Shown: one piece after another, positions 47,947 to 57,579 of the stretch
Numbering within the stretch: position 1 is the stretch's first letter
Layout of the letters: the number at the start of each line of letters is the position of its first letter
Notes under the pieces: model-generated
Databases searched by the model: none
What the model saw: only the letters and a program-made list of their open reading frames with translations
What the model was told of the DNA's origin: nothing
Assembly (NCBI GenBank): GCA_035296325.1
Contig: DATHBD010000058.1
Coordinates: 1-64,000, forward strand
Direction: 5' to 3'
DNA length: 64,000 nucleotides
From: DATHBD01 sp035296325
GTDB lineage: Bacteria; Actinomycetota; Actinomycetes; Mycobacteriales; Micromonosporaceae
Translations under genes and position numbers: made by a program

Positions 47947-50900
47947 ATGAAACGAAGGACAAGGACCGTCGCCGTCGCAATCGTGGCGGGACTTCTGGTC
48001 GCACCGCTGTCGGCCACGGCTGCCCCGGGTATGGCGGCACCACCCGGCCCGCCCCCCGCCGCACCAGGTACCGCCGCAGGCCCCGACCGCGGCGCGCACA
48101 CCGTCACCCTGCTTACCGGCGACAGGGTCACGGTGAGCTCACCCGACGCCACGGCCGCGTCGGTGCAGCGGGGCAAGGGCCGGGAGAAGGTGTCATTCGC
48201 CGTCTTCAGCGGCGGCGGCCGACTCTACGTGATCCCGAGCGACGCGCAGAACCTCATCCGCTCGGGCAAGGTCGACCGGCGGCTGTTCGACGTGACTGGC
48301 CTGATCAAGGCCGGGTACCACGACGCCGCCCGCTCCACGACACCGTTGATCCTGCAGTACGAACGCGGCGGACCCGCCCGGGCCGCGGCCAGTGCGGTCA
48401 GCGCGGCCGGGGCGAAGGTGACCCGGGACCTGCCGGCGATCACGGGCGCCGCGGTCACCGCCGACAAGGACAGCACTCACACGCTGTGGACGTCGCTGAC
48501 CGTCGACCGCGACACCGCGAAGGCCGACACGGCCGCCAGCGTGGACCGGATCTGGTTGGACGGCAAGCGCACGCTCGTGCTGGACAAGAGCGTGCCGCAG
48601 ATCGGCGCGCCGGCCGCCTGGCAGGCCGGTTACTCCGGCAAAGGGGTGACCGTGGCGGTCCTCGACACCGGCGTCGATGACACGCACAAAGATCTCATCG
48701 GCGCGGTGCGCAAGAACTTCACCGACGAGTCGGACACCGACGAGGTGGGTCACGGCACGCACGTCAGCTCGACCATCGCCGGGACCGGTGCCGCGTCGGG
48801 TGGCAGGTACCGCGGCGTGGCACCGGACGCGACGCTGGTCTCCGGGAAGGTCTGCGGCGCCGTGGACTGCCCGGAGTCCTGGGTCCTGGCAGGGATGCAG
48901 TGGGCGGCCGTCGAGCAGAAGGCCCGCGTGATCAACATGAGCCTCAGTGGCCTGGACACTCCCGACGTCGACCCGATGGAGGAGGCGCTCAACACGCTCA
49001 CCGCACAGACCGGGGCGCTGTTCGTCGTCGGGTCCGGAAACGAAGGCCGCGGTGGCGCTTCTACCGTGGGCTCGCCCGGCAGCGCCGACGCGGCGCTGGC
49101 CGTCGGCGCGGTCGACTCCTCCGACGCGCTGGCCGACTTCTCCAGCCGCGGACCGCGGGTCGGCGACGCGGCCATCAAGCCGGACGTCACCGCCCCCGGC
49201 GTGGGAATCGTCGCGGCCATGGCCGCCGGCACCGCCGGCGAACCGGTCGACGGCGTGTACACCGTCATGGACGGCACGTCGATGGCCACCCCGCACGTCG
49301 CCGGGGCGGTAGCGCTGCTCGCGCAGCAGCACCCGGACTGGAAGGCCGCCCAGCTCAAGGCGGCGCTGATCGCCTCGGCGAAGCCCAACCCGACGTTGAG
49401 TGTGTTCGAGCAGGGCGCGGGCCGCATCGACCTCGCCAAAGCCATCACCCAGAGCGTTCTCGCTGATCCGCCGTCGGTGTCGTTCGAACTTCTCGAGTGG
49501 CCGAACGCAGACGCGAAGCCGGTCACCAAGACTGTCACGTACCGCAACACCGGCACCGCCACGGTGCACCTCGACCTCAGTGTGCAGGCCGCCGCGAACA
49601 GCCTTTACACGGTTACTCCGACGAAGCTCACCGTGCCGGCCGGTGGCAGCGCCGCCGCCCAGGTCACCGTGGCCACCGCCGGCGCCGCGGCCGGCGCGCA
49701 CACCGCACGACTCATCGCCGTGGGCGGCGCCCACAGCGTGATCACGCCGGTGGCCGTCGAGAAGGAGAAGGAAAGCTACGACCTGTCCGTGCGGTACCTC
49801 GACCGCGGCGGCAACCCCGCCGAGATCGCCGACACCAGCCTGGTGAACCTCGACACCGGCGAAGCGTTCTTCCCCACGCTCAGCGACGGCACCGTGAACA
49901 TTCGGATGCCCAAGGGCCGATACGGCGCCTGCAGCATCATCCTGTCGAACACCACCGGCAAGGCCTACGACACAACCCTGCTGGCCCAACCACTGCTCGA
50001 CCTGTCCCGCGACAGCACGATCACCATGGACGCCCGAGCCGCCAAGCCGGTCACCATGACCGTGCCGGACGCGTCCGTCCGAGCATTCGACGCCACGATC
50101 ACCGCGCAGTACCAAAGCCTGCGCCAGTCCTACTGCGGAACTTTCCAATCCGACTTCAGCGGCCTGAACATCGGTCAGGTCGGATCCTCGCTACCCGGTC
50201 GCCAGTTCTCCACCACCGTGCAGGGCTACTTCGCCCCACCCGGCGCGGACGGACCGCCCGCCCCCAACAGCCCGTACGCCTACCACGTCGCAGAGAACGT
50301 ACCCGGCCGGGTCCCGACCGGCCTGATCAAGAACTACACCTTGTCAGACTTCGCCACCATCAACGTCACCGTCACCGCCCCGGCCCCCGACATGGGCGCC
50401 AAACGCACCGTCTTCCCGGTCATCGGCGGCAGCACGGAGATGTTCGCGCCCAACCCGCAGATCTCGTTGTCCACGACCCGCGTCGACCGCGTCAGCGTCT
50501 CACCCGGTGTGCAGTGGGCCAGCGCCACCCAGGTCGGAACGGTCGAGGTCGCCGACGGCTACGTCCTCATCGAAGGCCCCGCCCTGTTGCAACCCGCCAC
50601 CACCTACCGCGCCGGCAAGACGTACACCGAGCGGTACGGCTCCGGACCCTTCGGCCCCGGCTTCCCCGCCACCCACACCCCGGACCTCTGGGGATCCCGG
50701 ACCGGCGACCGGCTCTCCGGCGCGATGCCCCTGCTCACCGACGCCGACGGGCACGCCAGCCTGTTCTACTTCGGCAGCACCCTCACTCCCGTTACCAAGC
50801 TGTACCGCAACGGTGAACTCATCAGTAGCAGCGAGTTCTTCGATTGGCGCAGCGACGTGCCCGCCGAAGCAGCCGACTACCGCCTGGAAAGCTCTGTCAC

Positions 50901-51315
50901 CGGCGGATTCGGTGGCCTGTCCACCGACGTCAGGAGCGTCTTCACGTTCCGCTCGGCGCTCACCGACCCCAACAGGGCGACGAAACTGCCGCTGTCCGCC
51001 GTGCGCTACACACCCACCCTCGACGCCAACAACGCCGCACCCGCCGGGAAACCCTTCACCATCCCGGTCACGGTGCAACGCCAACCCGGCGCACAGGCCC
51101 ACGCGGTCAAGACCCTCACCGTCGACGTCTCCTACGACGACGGCGGTACCTGGCAACCCACCACCCTGAAACGCGCCGCCGGCACCACCTGGACCGCAAC
51201 CGTCACCCACCCCGGCACCGCCGGATTCGTCTCCCTCCGGGCGAAGAGCACCGACACCGCCGGTAACAGCGTCGACCAGACCATCATCCGCGCCTACCGG
51301 ACCAGCAACCCGTAA
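47947..51315 (+). CDS. Large secreted subtilisin-like (S8) serine protease
   Basis: A 1122-residue protein with RBS GAGGAGACG. Signal peptide residues 1-29 (TVAVAIVAGLLVAPLSATAA). Propeptide to about 215. Catalytic domain: D240 in VTVAVLDTGVDDTH, H269 in GHGTHVSSTIAG, oxyanion N in ALFVVGSGNEGRGGAST and S445 in GTSMATPHVAGAVALL. After about residue 500 come CARDB/Fn3-like beta modules and a long C-terminal all-beta part, as in the large peptidases of Streptomyces and Actinoplanes. It is probably extracellular and may be controlled by the adjacent TCS. Confidence 0.95.
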   Translation: MKRRTRTVAVAIVAGLLVAPLSATAAPGMAAPPGPPPAAPGTAAGPDRGAHTVTLLTGDRVTVSSPDATAASVQRGKGREKVSFAVFSGGGRLYVIPSDAQNLIRSGKVDRRLFDVTGLIKAGYHDAARSTTPLILQYERGGPARAAASAVSAAGAKVTRDLPAITGAAVTADKDSTHTLWTSLTVDRDTAKADTAASVDRIWLDGKRTLVLDKSVPQIGAPAAWQAGYSGKGVTVAVLDTGVDDTHKDLIGAVRKNFTDESDTDEVGHGTHVSSTIAGTGAASGGRYRGVAPDATLVSGKVCGAVDCPESWVLAGMQWAAVEQKARVINMSLSGLDTPDVDPMEEALNTLTAQTGALFVVGSGNEGRGGASTVGSPGSADAALAVGAVDSSDALADFSSRGPRVGDAAIKPDVTAPGVGIVAAMAAGTAGEPVDGVYTVMDGTSMATPHVAGAVALLAQQHPDWKAAQLKAALIASAKPNPTLSVFEQGAGRIDLAKAITQSVLADPPSVSFELLEWPNADAKPVTKTVTYRNTGTATVHLDLSVQAAANSLYTVTPTKLTVPAGGSAAAQVTVATAGAAAGAHTARLIAVGGAHSVITPVAVEKEKESYDLSVRYLDRGGNPAEIADTSLVNLDTGEAFFPTLSDGTVNIRMPKGRYGACSIILSNTTGKAYDTTLLAQPLLDLSRDSTITMDARAAKPVTMTVPDASVRAFDATITAQYQSLRQSYCGTFQSDFSGLNIGQVGSSLPGRQFSTTVQGYFAPPGADGPPAPNSPYAYHVAENVPGRVPTGLIKNYTLSDFATINVTVTAPAPDMGAKRTVFPVIGGSTEMFAPNPQISLSTTRVDRVSVSPGVQWASATQVGTVEVADGYVLIEGPALLQPATTYRAGKTYTERYGSGPFGPGFPATHTPDLWGSRTGDRLSGAMPLLTDADGHASLFYFGSTLTPVTKLYRNGELISSSEFFDWRSDVPAEAADYRLESSVTGGFGGLSTDVRSVFTFRSALTDPNRATKLPLSAVRYTPTLDANNAAPAGKPFTIPVTVQRQPGAQAHAVKTLTVDVSYDDGGTWQPTTLKRAAGTTWTATVTHPGTAGFVSLRAKSTDTAGNSVDQTIIRAYRTSNP

Positions 51316-51333
51316 CCGCCGACACACCGCAAC

Positions 51334-51369
51334 CTCCGGCCCCCGAGAGCCCTGCTCCGGGGGCCGGAG
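51334..51369 (+). terminator. Rho-independent-type hairpin after the S8 protease
   Basis: Perfect 12-base arms CTCCGGCCCCCG (51334-51345) and CGGGGGCCGGAG (51358-51369) with a 12-base loop, 19 bases after the protease stop. No U-run, as usual in this type of genome. Confidence 0.75.
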
Positions 51370-51606
51370 TCCGTCGCTTGGCCGACCGTCACGCACCTGG
51401 ACGTCTGCACCAGCGACCCGGCGTGCACAGTGGTCGGACACGACCACCATGCGAGGAGTGTGCGCGCTGCACGTCGTACGCCGGTGCCGCCAGCTCGTCG
51501 GTGAGGGCCTCGATTCGCTGCCTGGTTTCCCGCCCGGCGTCGGTGAACCGGCCTGCGGCATCCACGAGGCCGCGGCAGCGCAGCCCGTCGATGACAGCGG
51601 CCAGCT

Positions 51607-51646
51607 GCCGCTCGCCAAGGTCCTGACCTGCCGAAGAGCGTGCACC
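51607..51646 (-). repeat. 40-bp repeat (inverted), copy 2
   Basis: Matches 29898-29937 at 35 of 40 bases. It is followed by TGATCAGGTC, so on the minus strand it starts GATCAGGTGCACGCTCTTC, like the full left half of the dispersed family. It marks the right end of the region with repeat copies. Confidence 0.8.
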
Positions 51647-51666
51647 TGATCAGGTCAATGCTCGGG

Positions 51667-51905
51667 TCAGCTCGATCGGTGGGCGATGCCCAGGGCCAGG
51701 GCGGCGATCGCGGCGGCGCCGGAGGCGGCGAGCAGGCGCTCGAACAGCCCGGTCAGGCCGGGCCGGGGCGCTGACGAAGGCGAACAGCAGAACGGCGAAG
51801 CCGATGCCGACGCCGCGGAACGGCCACGCCCAGCGCTGCCAGCCTGGCGCGCGTTTCATCGCCGCGGCGAGCGCGAGGGCCGCGAGCACCCATCGGTAGC
51901 CGCAT
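51667..51905 (-). pseudogene. DUF998-like membrane protein remnant, frameshifted
   Basis: One minus frame reads LAALALAAAMKRAPGWQRWA, FRGVGIGFAVLLFAFVSAP. The other reads GLTGLFERLLAASGAAAIAA then LALGIAHRSS and TGA at 51669-51667. Joined, this is the C-terminal half of a DUF998 membrane protein. A one-base shift near 51760 and loss of the N-terminal half make it non-functional. Confidence 0.65.
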
Positions 51906-51957
51906 CCGTCGCACTACAGGTTCAGCCAAGACGCTCCGTACGCCGGCAGAGGGCACT

Positions 51958-54822
51958 TCAGCGGATCAGCCACTGCTGGTTCAGCGCCGCCGGGGCGCAG
52001 GTGAACTGGACGGCAACCGCGGCGTCGAGCATCGATCCACCGGTCACGTCGAGGCACTTCCCGCTGTGTCGGGCACGCAGCTGGGAGTAGCCCCCACCGA
52101 CGTCGACCCGGCTCCACTGCTGGTTCACGGCGGTGCCGCAGGTCCACTGCAGGACCGCCGCGCCGTCGGCGATGGACGCGGCGGACACGTCGAGGCATCG
52201 ACCGCTCGCGGTGTTCACGATCCGGTAATACCCGTCAGCGGTGGCCGTCAGCCGCCACCGCTGCGTCGGCGCGCCGGTCGGCGCCTGCTGGACCGGGAGG
52301 ACGCCGTTCGCAGTGGAGCCGCCGGCCAGGTCGAGCACCTTGCCGCTGTGCCGGGCCGTGATGGTGGAGGTGGGCACCGGGCGGTCCAGCCCGATCTGTA
52401 CGTTGCCGAGGTGCCTGGCGACGCTGGCCGGCGTACCCGTGACGGCCGCGAACGGCAGCGACGCGGTCGGTGCGCTGACCCGCTCCACCAGGTATGTGCG
52501 GCCGGCGGTCACCGACACGCGGAGTTCGGCGGCCGTCGTCGCCGCGAGCACCGTCGCGCCGCTCGACCCGTCGATGATCCGGACCTGCTGCCCGGACCAG
52601 GGGTTACGGATGCGCATCGGGTGGCTGGTGCCCGCCTCGATGGCCACCGTGGTCAGCGTGCCGTCCTGCACCTGGACATGAACCCTGGTGTTCTGCGCCA
52701 CGGCGACGGTGCCGGCGACGGTCCAGTCGGTCGGCCAGGCCGGTGCGATGCGCAGCAGGCCGTCGTAGTCCTGGACCAGTGCTTCGCTCAACGCCGCGGA
52801 CAGGACACCGGCCTGCTCGATGTAGGGCTGCGGACTCGCGCCGCCCTGCCAGGACGCCATGCCGGAGATGAACGTCTGGTACTTCTTCGTCACGTTGATC
52901 AGGTTGTTCTTCACCTCGGTAGGCAGGCCCAGCCGGGCCGCCTGGATCGCGTCGAACGTCCAGTCCGGGGTGTTGCGGTACTGCCGGTTGGCGTAGGTGC
53001 GCTGAGCGAGCGCGGTGAGGGCGCCCGAGTTGTCGCTGATCACGCCGTACGGCCACACCGTCTCCAGGCCGATGTTCTCGACGTTGCGCTTGGCGGCGCT
53101 CTGCTGATAGGAGTCGGCGATCACGGTCTGCCCGGACGCGTCGTCGGCGGCGGTGAGTTGCTGGGTGTGGGTCGCCGCGTCGGTCCTCGGGTACGGCGGG
53201 ATCTGCGTCTGCGCCGTCCGTAGCTGGGTGATCAGGCTCGCGTCCACGCCGAGGAGCTGCGCTGCCGCCGCTGTGGCCGGGAAGAGTGCCTGCATCGCCG
53301 CGAGGTTGGTCGTCGGGTCCAGCACGTTCCACTGGTTCTCGTGCGCGTTGGCGACGGCGTGGCGGTACCCGTCCGCGCCGACCGTGGTGAACGCGAGCAG
53401 GAACTTCGCCGACTCCCGCAGGATCGGGTAGTACTTCGTGAGGAACGCGCGGTCCTGGGTGTGCTGGTACTGCTGCCAGATCCAGCCGCTGATCTCCGCG
53501 CCGGTGCTGACGGTCCGCGCGTTCCAACTCCCGCCGATGTTCTGGTTGCAGCTGGACGCGCTGGCCGGGGTGGTGTCGTTCTGGTACCCGTTGCCGTTGA
53601 AGCGCATCGTCTCCGGCACGCAGATGCCTTCCCGGCCGCCCATCTGCGCCTTCGTCCAGGCCTGGATGTTGGCGAGGTTACCGAGGTAGAGATCGAAGAC
53701 CGGGGTGTTGAGGTCGTACGTGCCGGCGCTGATGTTCGAGGCCACGTGCATGCGGAGGTTCCAGAACCAGTAGCCGGCCGGGTACCACCGCTGATAGTCC
53801 TGGCCGAAGTTGAACAGATCGGCCACCCCGGCGTGCGAGCCGGGCAGTTGGCCACGACTCTCCGCCGCGTTGGTGTAGAGGTACACCGTCCGCAGGTTCT
53901 CCAGGTAGTCCGCCGATCCGTCGGCCGAGCTCATGGTGATCAGCCCCACCCGGTTCCAGAACGCGTGCCACCACGCCAGGTGTGCGGCGCTCAGCGTGCC
54001 GGCGGCCAGACTGGCGTTCGAGGCGAGCAGCGCGGTCGCGGTGGCCTGCGCGTTGCCACCGGTCCAGCGCGGCGCGCCGACCACCACCCGGTACGAGCCG
54101 TTGGTGTTGGGCTGGAAGCTGACCCGCACCGACGTCGGGTCCACGACGCTGGCGATGACGTTGCGGCCACCGGCGGTGATCGCGGCCAGGGTGCCGAACG
54201 TCTGCCCGGATCCGGTCGTCGGCTTGTTGTCCACCCACGTCTCGGCAAGCGTCCCGATCGCACCGCTCGCGGCGGCCGTCGGCGTACGCCCGGCCCACAG
54301 ACGCACCGTCGCGGTCTGCGGGGTCGCCGGGTCGGCGCCGGTCACGTCGACGACGAGCTCGCTGGTATTCGCCCGGACGAATGCGGTCATCGTCATGCCG
54401 CCGCCCGACTGGCGGAGCACGCCGTCGTACAGGTCCAGCACGCCGGTGAAATCCGCCGCGCCGGTCATCTTCGCCAGGCCCGGGATCAACACCTGGCCGG
54501 GGGACTTTCGGTCCGGGAAGGTGTCCGTGCGGTTCAGCTGGGCGGTGAACCCGTTGGCCGCCCATACCGCGGCGCCCAGCGTGCCGTTGCCGAGTGGCAG
54601 GTACTGCGCCGGGGCGTTGTTCGGCTGACCCAGGACGATGTTCGACCGGCGTACGACATTGGCCTTGTCGACGGTGAAGCGCCCGGCCTGCCAGGCGGTC
54701 GTCGCCACCGCCGCGCCCGCGCCCGGTATCGCGTTGATGAGCAGCGATCCAGCCAGGAGGATCGCCGCACCGAGCCCGGCACCGCGGGTCCATCGCGAAC
54801 GAAGTACGGTCCGACCGGGCAT
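51958..54822 (-). CDS. Secreted glycosidase, six-hairpin type (GH95-like), with C-terminal ricin lectin domain
   Basis: A 954-residue protein from the ATG at 54822 (GGAGGAG six bases upstream; ATG at 54837 overlaps that site). Residues about 13-35 (LGAAILLAGSLLINAIPGAG) are a signal peptide. QYLPLGNGTLGAAVWAANGF near residue 70 is like the start of GH95-type N-domains, and an (alpha/alpha)6-barrel-like catalytic part follows (WYPAGYWFWNLRMHVASNIS, AHENQWNVLDP). The last 130 residues are a ricin B lectin: ITARHSGKVLDLAGGS with three Q-x-W motifs (TQRW, NQQW, NQQW). Probably attacks plant or microbial fucose- or galactose-containing polysaccharides. Family assignment is moderate. Confidence 0.75.
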   Translation of the reverse strand: MPGRTVLRSRWTRGAGLGAAILLAGSLLINAIPGAGAAVATTAWQAGRFTVDKANVVRRSNIVLGQPNNAPAQYLPLGNGTLGAAVWAANGFTAQLNRTDTFPDRKSPGQVLIPGLAKMTGAADFTGVLDLYDGVLRQSGGGMTMTAFVRANTSELVVDVTGADPATPQTATVRLWAGRTPTAAASGAIGTLAETWVDNKPTTGSGQTFGTLAAITAGGRNVIASVVDPTSVRVSFQPNTNGSYRVVVGAPRWTGGNAQATATALLASNASLAAGTLSAAHLAWWHAFWNRVGLITMSSADGSADYLENLRTVYLYTNAAESRGQLPGSHAGVADLFNFGQDYQRWYPAGYWFWNLRMHVASNISAGTYDLNTPVFDLYLGNLANIQAWTKAQMGGREGICVPETMRFNGNGYQNDTTPASASSCNQNIGGSWNARTVSTGAEISGWIWQQYQHTQDRAFLTKYYPILRESAKFLLAFTTVGADGYRHAVANAHENQWNVLDPTTNLAAMQALFPATAAAAQLLGVDASLITQLRTAQTQIPPYPRTDAATHTQQLTAADDASGQTVIADSYQQSAAKRNVENIGLETVWPYGVISDNSGALTALAQRTYANRQYRNTPDWTFDAIQAARLGLPTEVKNNLINVTKKYQTFISGMASWQGGASPQPYIEQAGVLSAALSEALVQDYDGLLRIAPAWPTDWTVAGTVAVAQNTRVHVQVQDGTLTTVAIEAGTSHPMRIRNPWSGQQVRIIDGSSGATVLAATTAAELRVSVTAGRTYLVERVSAPTASLPFAAVTGTPASVARHLGNVQIGLDRPVPTSTITARHSGKVLDLAGGSTANGVLPVQQAPTGAPTQRWRLTATADGYYRIVNTASGRCLDVSAASIADGAAVLQWTCGTAVNQQWSRVDVGGGYSQLRARHSGKCLDVTGGSMLDAAVAVQFTCAPAALNQQWLIR

Positions 54823-54912
54823 CAGGCACTCCTCCATGACGACAGACGTCGATGGATGCTAGCAGCCGGGAACCGGCGTGGAGATCGTCCGCGGGGCGGC
54901 AGTGTGGCGCAG

Positions 54913-55929
54913 CTAGGAGGTGGTGCCGTCGCCGCCGGTCGAGGCGCCGAAGTGGCCGCCGGGCACGGTGGCGGTGACGGCGATCCCGGTGCCGGCCGCC
55001 GTCGGGAGGGCCGGCGTCCCGGCGACGATCCCGGCGGTGCGGCGGCCCCGGGCCAGCCGGCGCTGGCTGTACTCGGCGAGCTTCGACAGCGAGTAGTTGA
55101 TCAAGATGTAGATCGTCCCGACGACCACGTACACCTGGATCGGGTTGTTCAGGAACTGCACCACCTGGCTGCTGACGCGCAGCACCTCTTCGTAGGTGAT
55201 GAGGAAGCCGAGCGAGGTGTCCTTCAATACCACCACAAGCTGGCTGATCAGGGCTGGCAACATGATCCGGAACGCCTGGGGCAGCAGGATCATCCGGGTC
55301 GTCTGGAACGGCGAGAGCCCGATGGCGTCGGCCGACTCGCGCTGCCCGCTCGGCAGGCCCTCCATCCCGGAGCGCAGGATCTCGCCGATGACCACCGAGT
55401 TGTAGATGGTGAGCCCGATGACCAGCGGCCAGAGCGCCGGCACCGTGATCCCGAACTGGGGCAGTGCCACCCAGACGAAGAAGATCGTGATCACCACCGG
55501 GATCCCGCGGAAGACCTCCACGAAGAACCTGGTCAGACCGTTCAACAGCGCGGCGAGCCCGCGCAGCAGCAGTGCCAACGGCGTGGCCAGCCCGACAAAC
55601 CGACGTTTCAGCAGCGCCTTCAGCTGGACCCGGAGCACGGCGAGTGCCGTGCCGATCACCAGGGACATCGCGATGGCGATGCCGGCGGCGATCAGGGTGG
55701 CGCGGAAACCCTGGCCGATGCGGTTCCATACCTGGCTGAAGTACTGGTTGCCCGGGTCGAGGAGCGGTGCCCACAGCGCACCCTCGAACTGTCCCCGCAC
55801 GGCCAACGGGCGGTAGACGAAGAAGTACGCGCCGGCGAGCACCACCACCGCTGCGACCGCGCTGACGATCAGCGTCACCCGGCGGGCCCGGGGTCCCGGT
55901 GCGTCGTACAGCACCGTCGGCGAACTCAT
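54913..55929 (-). CDS. gluD: Amino-acid ABC transporter permease (GluD-like)
   Basis: A 338-residue membrane protein. The HisM/GlnP-type core has ATLIAAGIAIAMSLVIGTAL, VEVFRGIPVVITIFFVWVAL and the EAA-like loop EGLPSGQRESADAIGLSPFQ. At least five membrane segments; N- and C-terminal extensions beyond the core are typical of the actinobacterial GluD. Its ATG overlaps the stop of the other permease by four bases. Order ATPase, binding protein, permease, permease equals Corynebacterium gluABCD. Imports glutamate or another acidic/neutral amino acid. Confidence 0.9.
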   Translation of the reverse strand: MSSPTVLYDAPGPRARRVTLIVSAVAAVVVLAGAYFFVYRPLAVRGQFEGALWAPLLDPGNQYFSQVWNRIGQGFRATLIAAGIAIAMSLVIGTALAVLRVQLKALLKRRFVGLATPLALLLRGLAALLNGLTRFFVEVFRGIPVVITIFFVWVALPQFGITVPALWPLVIGLTIYNSVVIGEILRSGMEGLPSGQRESADAIGLSPFQTTRMILLPQAFRIMLPALISQLVVVLKDTSLGFLITYEEVLRVSSQVVQFLNNPIQVYVVVGTIYILINYSLSKLAEYSQRRLARGRRTAGIVAGTPALPTAAGTGIAVTATVPGGHFGASTGGDGTTS

Positions 55930-56636
55930 CGGGCGGCCGCCATTCTGCGTTGCTCGACGCGGTCGAGGAGGAGGCCCAGCGGCATCGTCAAGATCAGATA
56001 CCCCAGGGAGATGCCGATGAAGACCGGGATGACGGCTTCTCCCGCGACGGTCACCAGCTCCGTCCCTCGTTGGGTGAGGTCACCGGCGACACCGAAGAAG
56101 GCGGCGATCGCGGAGTTCTTGATCATGGCGATGATCACGCTGCCCAGGGGCACGATCGCGGACTTCCACGCCTGCGGCAGCAGCACGAAGCGCAGGTTCT
56201 GCCCGAACGTCAGGCCGATCGACCGGCCGGCCTCGGCCTGGCCCGCGTGCACCGAGTTGATCCCGCTCCGTATCGCCTCGCACACGAACGCGCCGGTGTA
56301 GAAGCTCAACGCGATCACCGCGAAGCGGAAGTAGGGCAGGTCGGTGGCGAGTCGTTGGAAGACCACGTTCAGGCCGGGGATGTTGAGAAATGAGGCGCTG
56401 GTACCCAGGCTGGGCAGCGCGAATGCCGCGAAGAAGAACACCACGGTCAGCGGCACGTTGCGGAACACCGTGACGTACGCGGTGCCCAGCCAGCGCAGTG
56501 GCGGCGTCGGTGAGATCCGCATGACGGCCGCGATGGTGCCCAGGAGCAGGGCACCGATCGCGGCCAGCACACAGAGTTGGAGGGTGAGCCACAGCCCGCT
56601 GGCGAAGACGTCGAACTGCTCGACGAGCACGCCCAT
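55926..56636 (-). CDS. gluC: Amino-acid ABC transporter permease (GluC-like)
   Basis: A 236-residue protein with five or so membrane segments. GLWLTLQLCVLAAIGALLLG begins the domain; VTVFRNVPLTVVFFFAAFAL is the R-N-x-P loop and GINSVHAGQAEAGRSIGLTF the EAA coupling loop that meets the ATPase. Size fits GlnP/GluC. It lies 43 bases after the binding protein gene and overlaps the following permease. Confidence 0.9.
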   Translation of the reverse strand: MGVLVEQFDVFASGLWLTLQLCVLAAIGALLLGTIAAVMRISPTPPLRWLGTAYVTVFRNVPLTVVFFFAAFALPSLGTSASFLNIPGLNVVFQRLATDLPYFRFAVIALSFYTGAFVCEAIRSGINSVHAGQAEAGRSIGLTFGQNLRFVLLPQAWKSAIVPLGSVIIAMIKNSAIAAFFGVAGDLTQRGTELVTVAGEAVIPVFIGISLGYLILTMPLGLLLDRVEQRRMAAAR

Positions 56637-56679
56637 CAGCTCACCTCCGGTTTCAGCGACGTTGCAGCGGTACGCGGGA

Positions 56680-57570
56680 TCAGTACCGGTTCACCGGGGG
56701 AGCCGTGGGGACCTTCTCGTCGAACTTGCCGGCGGTGTCCTTCCACGCCTTCTCGTACCGGCCATCCTCGGCCGCCTTCTCGAGCGTGTCGTTGATGAAC
56801 GTCCGGAAGGCGGTGTCGCCCTTCTTCAGGCCGATGCCGTATGGCTCCTCGGTGAACTTCTCGCCGGCCAACTTGAACTGGTCGGCGTTGTTCGCGATGA
56901 AGCCGAGCAGGATCACGTTGTCCGTGGTGACCGCGTCGACCAGCTTCTGCTTCAGCGCGTCGATGCACTTGCTGTACACGTCGAAAAGCACCAGCTGGGA
57001 GCCCTCGTTCTGCAGGTACTTCTTGATGGTGTTGGCCGGCGTCGAACCGGTCACCGAGCAGACCTTCTTGGCGCCGTCCTTGAAGGAGTCCGGCCCGGTG
57101 ATCGCGGACTCGTCCTTGCGGACCAGGATGTGCTGACCCGCCACGTAGTACGGGCCGGCGAAGTCGATCCGCTCCTTGCGCTTGTCGTTGATCGTGTACG
57201 TCGCCGCCACGATGTCCACGGTGCCCTGCTCGATGACCTGCTCACGGACCGCGGAAGGGGCTTCCTTCCACTCGATCTTGTCGGCCGGGATCCCGAGTTC
57301 CGCGGCGATGATCTTCGCGATCTCCACGTCGAATCCGGCTGGCTTGCCGTCCAGCCCTTTGAGTCCGAAGCCAGGCTGGTCGATCTTGGTCCCTACGGTG
57401 ATCTTCTGTGCCGCGTTCAGTTTGGCCATCGTGGTGCCGGCCTCGAAGGACGGCTTGGCCGCGACACTGCCTGTGCCGCCGCCCGGGGTTTCGGTGTCAC
57501 CGCCGCACGCGGCGACTCCGGCCGCCATGATCGCGACCGCGGTGAGTGCGACGAAGCGTTGAACTCGCAT
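56680..57570 (-). CDS. gluB: Amino-acid-binding lipoprotein of ABC transporter (GluB-like)
   Basis: A 296-residue protein. RFVALTAVAIMAAGVAACGG is a lipoprotein signal with Cys at about 22. Periplasmic-binding-type motifs include PGFGLKGLDGKPAGFDVEIA, IEWKEAPSAVREQVIEQGTV, DIVAATYTINDKRKERIDFA and VTGSTPANTIKKYLQNEG, the pattern of glutamate/aspartate-binding proteins (GluB). Nine bases after gluA. Confidence 0.9.
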   Translation of the reverse strand: MRVQRFVALTAVAIMAAGVAACGGDTETPGGGTGSVAAKPSFEAGTTMAKLNAAQKITVGTKIDQPGFGLKGLDGKPAGFDVEIAKIIAAELGIPADKIEWKEAPSAVREQVIEQGTVDIVAATYTINDKRKERIDFAGPYYVAGQHILVRKDESAITGPDSFKDGAKKVCSVTGSTPANTIKKYLQNEGSQLVLFDVYSKCIDALKQKLVDAVTTDNVILLGFIANNADQFKLAGEKFTEEPYGIGLKKGDTAFRTFINDTLEKAAEDGRYEKAWKDTAGKFDEKVPTAPPVNRY

Positions 57571-57579
57571 ACCTGCTCC

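Noticed and set aside
53341..56301. 986-codon open frame on the plus strand
   Set aside because: It is antisense to the glycosidase and transporter permease genes. Long antisense frames are expected at this G+C and its translation has no family resemblance.
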